Positions 19,150 to 25,000 of a stretch of DNA of 25,000 nucleotides are shown one piece after another. The notes below the pieces were generated by a model. It did no database searches and had not been told where the DNA came from. It was given only the letters and a program-made list of their open reading frames with translations. Source of the DNA: Cryptomeria japonica (Eukaryota > Streptophyta > Pinopsida > Cupressales > Cupressaceae); contig NW_026729173.1 in assembly GCF_030272615.1 (NCBI RefSeq), positions 80,001 to 105,000 of the forward strand, read 5' to 3'. Position 1 is the first letter of the stretch, and every line of letters starts with the position of its first letter. The position numbers and the translations under genes were made by a program.

Positions 19150-19605
19150 GTTGTCTCACGCAGCCCCCTCCGTGCCCCTCTATCTCGACCGATGTTGGTG
19201 CTTGAAAGGGTTGGGATCGCTCGGATTTATAAACGTGCACCACCATTTGTCGAGTGTGAGGGACGCGGCAGGTCTCCTAAATGCTATACGGGCGCTCTCT
19301 GAGAATCTCTATCCGGCCTCGACACAGACTAGTCTTGCTGAATGGTTTGGCACTGGTAGTCGATCCAACACGTCGTTGTTGTGGCCGCCTAGGCGATTCG
19401 ATTCGAGCCCCCATCTAGCTTTTGGGTTGCTTGGCGGATTTTGCCCTATCCGCAAGTGAGCTCGGTCCCTAAACGTTCGAGAAACCCGATTGCTATGCGC
19501 CGACTCTCTTTCTTGCGAGCCTCCATCTAGCTTTTGGGTCTCTACGGAACGGAAGTCGGAATCTAGGACCGTTGTTTGATTCGACGAGGCAGACTACGGT
19601 TGTGC

Positions 19606-19639
19606 GAGAATCGGACAAATAACTTATATAGGGGAGGTG
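19606..19639 (+). promoter_or_regulatory. Likely 35S gene promoter (Pol I), class B copy 13
   Basis: TATATAGGGG at 19625-19634 is the last such motif before the 188-bp array and the window end, with GAGAATCGGACAAATAAC upstream. Plant Pol I starts lie within or next to this motif, so the pre-rRNA should start near 19630. GGGGAG (19631-19636) can pair with CTCCCC (19654-19659), and a much larger inverted repeat follows at 19663-19750. Being the most downstream copy makes it the best gene-promoter candidate. A further promoter beyond 25000 cannot be excluded. Confidence 0.65.
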
Positions 19640-19662
19640 TTGACTGGAGCATTCTCCCCCGT

Positions 19663-19750
19663 GCCCCTCTAACTCGACCAATGCTGGCGCTCGAACGGTG
19701 GTAGCGCTCGGATTTTCGTTGAGCGCCAGCATTGGTCGATTTAGAGGGGC
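19663..19750 (+). other. Near-perfect 30-bp inverted repeat after promoter 13
   Basis: The left arm 19663-19692 and right arm 19721-19750 match at 29 of 30 positions around a 28-nt loop; the single mismatch is C 19673 against T 19740. If transcribed from promoter 13 it would form a very stable stem-loop about 30 nt from the RNA 5' end. Weaker versions lie at the same place after promoters 11 and 12, about 20 and 22 matches in 31 by eye. Confidence 0.85.
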
Positions 19751-19984
19751 ATGCGAGATTCCCGAATGCTATGCGAGGGCTCTAACGGAAATGTCTATTG
19801 GTTTCGGTATGGATGCAATTGCGAGTGGTTCGGCAAAGGTAGTCGTTCCGATGCGTCCATGTCGTGGCCAAATCGATAATTCGATTTGAGCCCTCGTATA
19901 GCATTTGGGTCTCTCGATGTGATTCCGCATTCCAGTCCCTTTGGGCACTGCTTGAGCCGCATCCCAGGGGGTTCCCTTCCCAAT

Positions 19985-22900
19985 AATCTGCCTCGCAACC
20001 CGATTGCTATGCGGTGAGGCTCCTCGGCCGCCTCGGAACTATCTGTGTATCAGACGCATCGCGGGATAAGGGGTTGGCAACGGTAGTCGCCCCAAGCGCG
20101 TCCGATGCTTGGACCATTCCGAGGCGGCCCTGAAGCCTCTTCCGTCTAGCCGTTGGGTCCTTCTCGCCGCATCCCTTGCCTCGCACCCCGATTGCTATGC
20201 GGTGAGGCTCCTCGGCCGCCTTGGAACTATCTGTGTATCAGACGCATCGCGGGATAAGGGGTTGTCACTGGTAGTCGCCCCAAGCGCGTCCGATGCTTGG
20301 ACCATTCCGAGGCGGCCCTGAAGCCTCTTCCGTCTAGCCGTTGGGTCCTTCTCGCCGCATCCCTCGACTCGCACCCCGATTGCTATGCGGTGAGGCTCCT
20401 CGGCCGCCTTGGAACTATCTGTGTATCGGACGCGTCGCGGGATAAGGGGTTGTCACTGGTAGTCGCCCCAAGCGCGTCCGATGCTTGGACCATTCCGAGG
20501 CGGCCCTGAAGCCTCTTCCGTCTAGCCGTTGGGTCCTTCTCGCCGCATCCCTCGCCTCGCACCCCGATTGCTATGCGGTGAGGCTCCTCGGCCGCCTTGG
20601 AACTATCTGTGTATCGGACGCGTCGCGGGATAAGGGGTTGTCACTGGTAGTCGCCCCAAGCGCGTGCGATGCATGGACCATTCCCAGGCGGCCCTGAAGC
20701 CTCTTCCGTCTAGCCGTTGGGTCCTTCTCGCCGCATCCCTCGCCTCGCACCCCGATTGCTATGCGGTGAGGCTCCTCGGCCGCCTTGGAACTATCTGTGT
20801 ATCGGACGCGTCGCGGGATAAGGGGTTGTCACTGGTAGTCGCCCCAAGCGCGTCCGATGCTTGGACCATTCCGAGGCGGCCCTGAAGCCTCTTCCGTCTA
20901 GCCGTTGGGTCCTTCTCGCCGCATCCCTCGCCTCGCACCCCGATTGCTATGCGGTGAGGCTCCTCGGCCGCCTTGGAACTATCTGTGTATCGGACGCGTC
21001 GCGGGATAAGGGGTTGTCACTGGTAGTCGCCCCAAGCGCGTCCGATGCTTGGACCATTCCGAGGCGGCCCTGAAGCCTCTTCCGTCTAGCCGTTGGGTCC
21101 TTCTCGCCGCATCCCTCGCCTCGCACCCCGATTGCTATGCGGTGAGGCTCCTCGGCCGCCTTGGAACTATCTGTGTATCGGACGCGTCGCGGGATAAGGG
21201 GTTGTCACTGGTAGTCGCCCCAAGCGCGTCCGATGCTTGGACCATTCCGAGGCGGCCCTGAAGCCTCTTCCGTCTAGCCGTTGGGTCCTTCTCGCCGCAT
21301 CCCTCGCCTCGCACCCCGATTGCTATGCGGTGAGGCTCCTCGGCCGCCTTGGAACTATCTGTGTATCGGACGCATCGCGGGATAAGGGGTTGTCACTGGT
21401 AGTCGCCCCAAGCGCGTCCGATGCTTGGACCATTCCGAGGCGGCCCTGAAGCCTCTTCCGTCTAGCCGTTGGGTCCTTCTCGCCGCATCCCTCGCCTCGC
21501 ACCCCGATTGCTATGCGGTGAGGCTCCTCGGCCGCCTTGGAACTATCTGTGTATCGGACGCGTCGCGGGATAAGGGGTTGTCACTGGTAGTCGCCCCAAG
21601 CGCGTCCGATGCTTGGACCATTCCGAGGCGGCCCTGAAGCCTCTTCCGTCTAGCCGTTGGGTCCTTCTCGCCGCATCCCTCGCCTCGCACCCCGATTGCT
21701 ATGCGGTGAGGCTCCTCGGCCGCCTTGGAACTATCTGTGTATCGGACGCGTCGCGGGATAAGGGGTTGTCACTGGTAGTCGCCCCAAGCGCGTCCGATGC
21801 TTGGACCATTCCGAGGCGGACCTGAAGCCTCTTCCGTCTAGCCGTTGGGTCCTTCTCGCCGCATCCCTCGCCTCGCACCCCGATTGCTATGCGGTGAGGC
21901 TCCTCGGCCGCCTTGGAACTATCTGTGTATCGGACGCGTCGCGGGATAAGGGGTTGTCACTGGTAGTCGCCCCAAGCGCGTCCGATGCTTGGACCATTCC
22001 GAGGCGGCCCTGAAGCCTCTTCCGTCTAGCCGTTGGGTCCTTCTTGCCGCATCCCTCGCCTCGCACCCCGATTGCTATGCGGTGAGGCTCCTCGGCCGCC
22101 TTGGAACTATCTGTGTATCGGACGCGTCGCGGGATAAGGGGTTGTCACTGGTAGTCGCCCCAAGCGCGTCCGATGCTTGGACCATTCCGAGGCGGCCCTG
22201 AAGCCTCTTCCGTCTAGCCGTTGGGTCCTTCTCGCCGCATCCCTCGCCTCGCACCCCGATTGCTATGCGGTGAGGCTCCTCGGCCGCCTTGGAACTATCT
22301 GTGTATCGGACGCATCGCGGGATAAGGGGTTGTCACTGGTAGTCGCCCCAAGCGCGTCCGATGCTTGGACCATTCCGAGGCGGCCCTGAAGCCTCTTCCG
22401 TCTAGCCGTTGGGTCCTTCTCGCCGCATCCCTCGCCTCGCACCCCGATTGCTATGCGGTGAGGCTCCTCGGCCGCCTTGGAACTATCTGTGTATCGGACG
22501 CGTCGCGGGATAAGGGGTTGTCACTGGTAGTCGCCCCAAGCGCGTCCGATGCTTGGACCATTCCGAGGCGGACCTGAAGCCTCTTCCGTCTAGCCGTTGG
22601 GTCCTTCTCGCCGCATCCCTCGCCTCGCACCCCGATTGCTATGCGGTGAGGCTCCTCGGCCGCCTTGGAACTATCTGTGTATCGGACGCGTCGCGGGATA
22701 AGGGGTTGTCACTGGTAGTCGCCCCAAGCGCGTCCGATGCTTGGACCATTCCGAGGCGGCCCTGAAGCCTCTTCCGTCTAGCCGTTGGGTCCTTCTCGCC
22801 GCATCCCTCGCCTCGCACCCCGATTGCTATGCGGTGAGGCTCCTCGGCCGCCTTGGAACTATCTGTGTATCGGACGCGTCGCGGGATAAGGGGTTGTCAC

Positions 22901-24710
22901 TGGTAGTCGCCCCAAGCGCGTCCGATGCTTGGACCATTCCGAGGCGGACCTGAAGCCTCTTCCCTCTAGCCGTTGGGGCTTTCTCGCCGCATCCCTCGCC
23001 TCGCACCCCGATTGCTATTCGGTGAGGCTCCTCGGCCGCCTTGGAACTATCTGTGTATCGGACGCATCGCGGGATAAGGGGTTGGCAGTGGTAGTCGCCC
23101 CAAGCGCGTCCGATGCTTGGACCATTCCGAGGCGGCCCTGCAGCCTCTTCCGTCTAGCCGTTGGGGCCATCTCGCTGCATCCCCCACCTCGCACCACGAT
23201 TGCTATGCGGTGAGGCTCCTTGGCCGCCTCGGAACTATCTGTGTATCGGACGCATCGCGGGATAAGGGGTTGTCAGTGGTAGTCGCCCCAAGCGCGTCCG
23301 ATGCTTGGACTATTCCGAGGCGGCCCTGCAGCCTCTTCCGTCTAGCCGTTGGGGCCATCTCGCCGCATCCCCCAGCTCCTCGGCCGCCTCGGAACTATCT
23401 GTGTATCGGACGCATCGCGGGATAAGGGGTTGGCAGTGGTAGTCGCCCCAAGCGCGTTCGATGCTTGGACTATTCCGAGGCGGCCCCGCAGCCTCTTCCG
23501 TCTACCCTTTGGGGCCATCTCGCCGCATCCCTCGCCTCGCACCCCGATTGCTATGCGGTGAGGCTCCTCGGCCGCCTGGGAACTATCTTCGTATCGGATG
23601 CATCGCGGGATAAGGGGTTGTCACTGGTAGTCGCCCCAAGCGCGTCCGATGCTTGGACTATTCCGAGGCGGCCCTGTGGCCTCTTCCGTCTAGCCGTTGG
23701 GGCCATCTCGCCGCATCCCTCACCTCGCACCCCCATTGCTATGCGGTGAGGCTCCTCGGCCGCCTTGGAACTGTCTTCGTATCGGAAGCATCGCGGGATA
23801 AGGGGTTGTCACTGGTAGTCGCCCCAAGCGCGTCCGATGCTTGGACTATTCCGAGGCGGCCCTGCAGCCTCTTCCGTCTAGCCGTTGGGGCCATCTCGCC
23901 GCATCCCCCACCTCGCACCCGGATTGCTATGCGGTGAGGCTCCTCGGCCGCCTTGGAACTATCTTCGTATCGGACGCATCGCGGGATAAGGGGTTGTCAC
24001 TGGTAGTCGCCCCAAGCGCGTCCGATGCTTGGACTATTCCGACGCGGCCCTGTGGCCTCTTCCGTCTAGCCGTTGGGGCCATCTCGCCGCATCCCCCACC
24101 TCGCACCCCGATTGCTATGCGGTGAGGCTCCTCGGCCGCCTTGGAACCATCTTCGTATCGGACGCATCGCGGGATGAGGGGTTGTCACTGGTAGTCGCCC
24201 CAAGCGCGTCCGATGCTTGGACCATTCCGAGGCGGCCCTGAAGCCTCTTCCGTCTAGCCGTTGGGGCCTTCCCGCCCCATCCCTCGCCTCGCACCCCCGA
24301 TTGCTATGCGGTGAGGCTCCTCGGCCGCCTTGGAACCATCTGTGTATCGGACGCATCGCGGGATAAGGGGTTGGCACTGGTAGTCGCCCCAAGCGCGTCC
24401 GATGCTTGGAGCATTCCGAGGTGGCCCTGAAGCCTCTTCCGTCTAGCCGTTGGGGCCTTCCCGCCCCATCCCTCGCCTCGCACCCCGATTGATATGCGGT
24501 GAGGCTCCTCGGCCGCCTTGGAACTATCTGTGTATCGGACGCATCGCGGGATAAGGGGTTGGCACTGGTAGTCGTCCCAATCGCGTCCGATGCTTGGACC
24601 ATTCCGAGGCGGCCCTGCAGCCTCTTCCGTTTAGCCGTCGGGGCCTTCCCGCCGCATCCCTCGCCTCGCATCCCGATTCCTATGCGGTGAGTCTTCTCGG
24701 CCGCCGCGGA
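19985..24710 (+). repeat. 188-bp tandem repeat array, about 25 copies
   Basis: The anchor TTGGAC(C/T)ATTCC and its close variants start at 20109 and recur every 188 bp to 23305, then at 23465 (a short 160-bp step), 23653, 23841, 24029, 24217, 24406 (189) and 24594. Each unit contains GATTGCTATGCGGTGAGG, TCCTCGGCCGCCT, TCGCGGGATAAGGGGTTG, GGTAGTCGCCCCAAGCGCGT and CCGTCTAGCCGTTGGG. Copies between 20109 and about 22930 are almost identical. Those from 23000 on carry more variants (GGGGCCATCTCGCC, TCTTCGTATCGG). As 188 is not a multiple of three, the ~70-codon open frame in each unit cannot continue through the array. Confidence 0.95.
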
Positions 24711-25000
24711 ACTATACCTGTTATTGCTACTGCATCCTTCGGCTGGTAACCTCCTCTGCCGCCTTGGAACGTTCTCTTTGTCGGACGCGTCGCGGGATAA
24801 GGGGTTGGCACTGGTAGTCGCCCCAAGCGCGCCCGATGCATAGACCGCTCCGAGTTGACCTTGCTTTCAGCCTCTCACATGCATAGACCTCTCTGAGTCG
24901 ACCCTGCAGCCTCTCACGTTTAGCCTTTGGAATCTCGCCTCACAACATGATTGCTATCCTTGATGCATCCCTTGCCTCGAGCCCTGATTGCTTTCTTGGC
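24711..25000. other. Degenerate edge of the 188-bp array
   Basis: Past 24710 only fragments of the repeat remain: one TCGCGGGATAAGGGGTTGGC block near 24791, and variants of GATGCATAGACC, CAGCCTCTCAC and GATTGCTAT at irregular spacing. This looks like a decayed array edge. No gene is seen. Confidence 0.75.

Larger units (their letters stand above)
18600..19984 (+). repeat. Three class-B Pol I promoter units (441-490 bp)
   Basis: The units are centred on promoter motifs at 18694, 19135 and 19625. Each has AAGTCGGAA about 75-90 bp upstream, GAGAATCGGACAAATAAC, TATATAGGGG, a downstream inverted repeat, a TGCTATGC or TGCTATACG segment, a GGTAGTCG segment (18903-18934, 19343-19374, about 19826-19856) and a TAGC(T/A)TTTGGGT segment. 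The last three segments reappear in the 188-bp repeat downstream, so these units look ancestral to that array. Confidence 0.8.
19630..25000 (+). other. Inferred 5' external transcribed spacer, partial
   Basis: If promoter 13 is the gene promoter, everything from about 19630 to the end lies in the 5' ETS of the 35S pre-rRNA, which is removed during processing. This stretch includes the long inverted repeat and the 188-bp array and exceeds 5.3 kb without reaching 18S. The assignment rests on the promoter call and on sub-repeats being common in plant 5' ETS. The 188-bp array could instead be non-transcribed spacer. Confidence 0.5.

Noticed and set aside
15551-19634. TATATA motifs as Pol II TATA boxes of protein genes
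   Set aside because: No credible coding sequence follows any copy. The run of G right after TATATA, the tandem arrangement and the rDNA setting fit Pol I better.
20109-24241. Series of ~70-codon open frames, one per 188-bp unit
   Set aside because: They begin at TTG rather than ATG in most units, overlap the next unit and shift frame each time because 188 is not divisible by three. They lie in the presumed ETS.
19985-24710. CRISPR-like array
   Set aside because: The direct repeats are regular but contiguous 188-bp units with no unique spacers. This is a satellite-type tandem repeat in plant rDNA.

Overview
This window looks like nuclear ribosomal DNA spacer from a land plant, and I see no believable protein-coding gene in it. 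Three complete 5S rRNA genes lie on the minus strand. Downstream of them are 13 plus-strand copies of a TATATAGGGG motif, each in a conserved context, which matches the known core of plant RNA polymerase I (Pol I) promoters. I therefore read the window as most of a very large 26S-18S intergenic spacer (IGS) with 5S genes embedded in it (the 'L-type' linked arrangement), followed by the first part of a 5' external transcribed spacer (5' ETS). Linked 5S/35S genes are known in bryophytes, ferns and several gymnosperms (for example Ginkgo), and are uncommon in angiosperms. The 5S sequence, the very long spacer and the linkage together suggest a gymnosperm or an early-diverging land plant. I cannot name the species.

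Layout. (1) 1-14073: a tandem array of a ~6.03-kb unit (1-6034, 6035-12069, and a truncated third copy 12070-14073). Each unit carries one 5S gene, an A-rich stretch and a (CACCCACCYTRG)n minisatellite. Complete units also carry five copies of a hairpin-plus-T-run module and ~1.4 kb of GC-rich minisatellite built on the palindrome GGTGCGCACC. The array is already in progress at base 1, so more 5S copies may lie to the left. (2) 14074-15290: an extended run of the CACCCACC minisatellite. (3) 15291-18300: ten class-A promoter motifs, first at ~157-bp and then at 311-bp spacing. The two sets are separated by a 38/52-bp tandem array (16543-17110). (4) 18300-19990: a 50/56-bp dimer array, then three class-B promoter units of 441-490 bp. 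The last motif (19625) is the best candidate for the gene promoter and is followed at once by a near-perfect 30-bp inverted repeat. (5) 19985-24710: about 25 copies of a 188-bp repeat, which appears to be amplified from a segment of the class-B promoter units. It decays by 25000. The 18S gene is not reached.

How the parts would work together (inference). Pol I would transcribe rightwards from ~19.63 kb through the 188-bp array towards 18S. The 12 upstream motifs would act as spacer promoters. Pol III would transcribe the 5S genes leftwards from internal promoters, away from the Pol I promoters and against any read-through from the 26S gene expected to the left. The whole window is built from nested tandem repeats, so unequal exchange and gene conversion are the obvious shaping forces. 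Assembly errors in copy number and homopolymer length are also a real risk.
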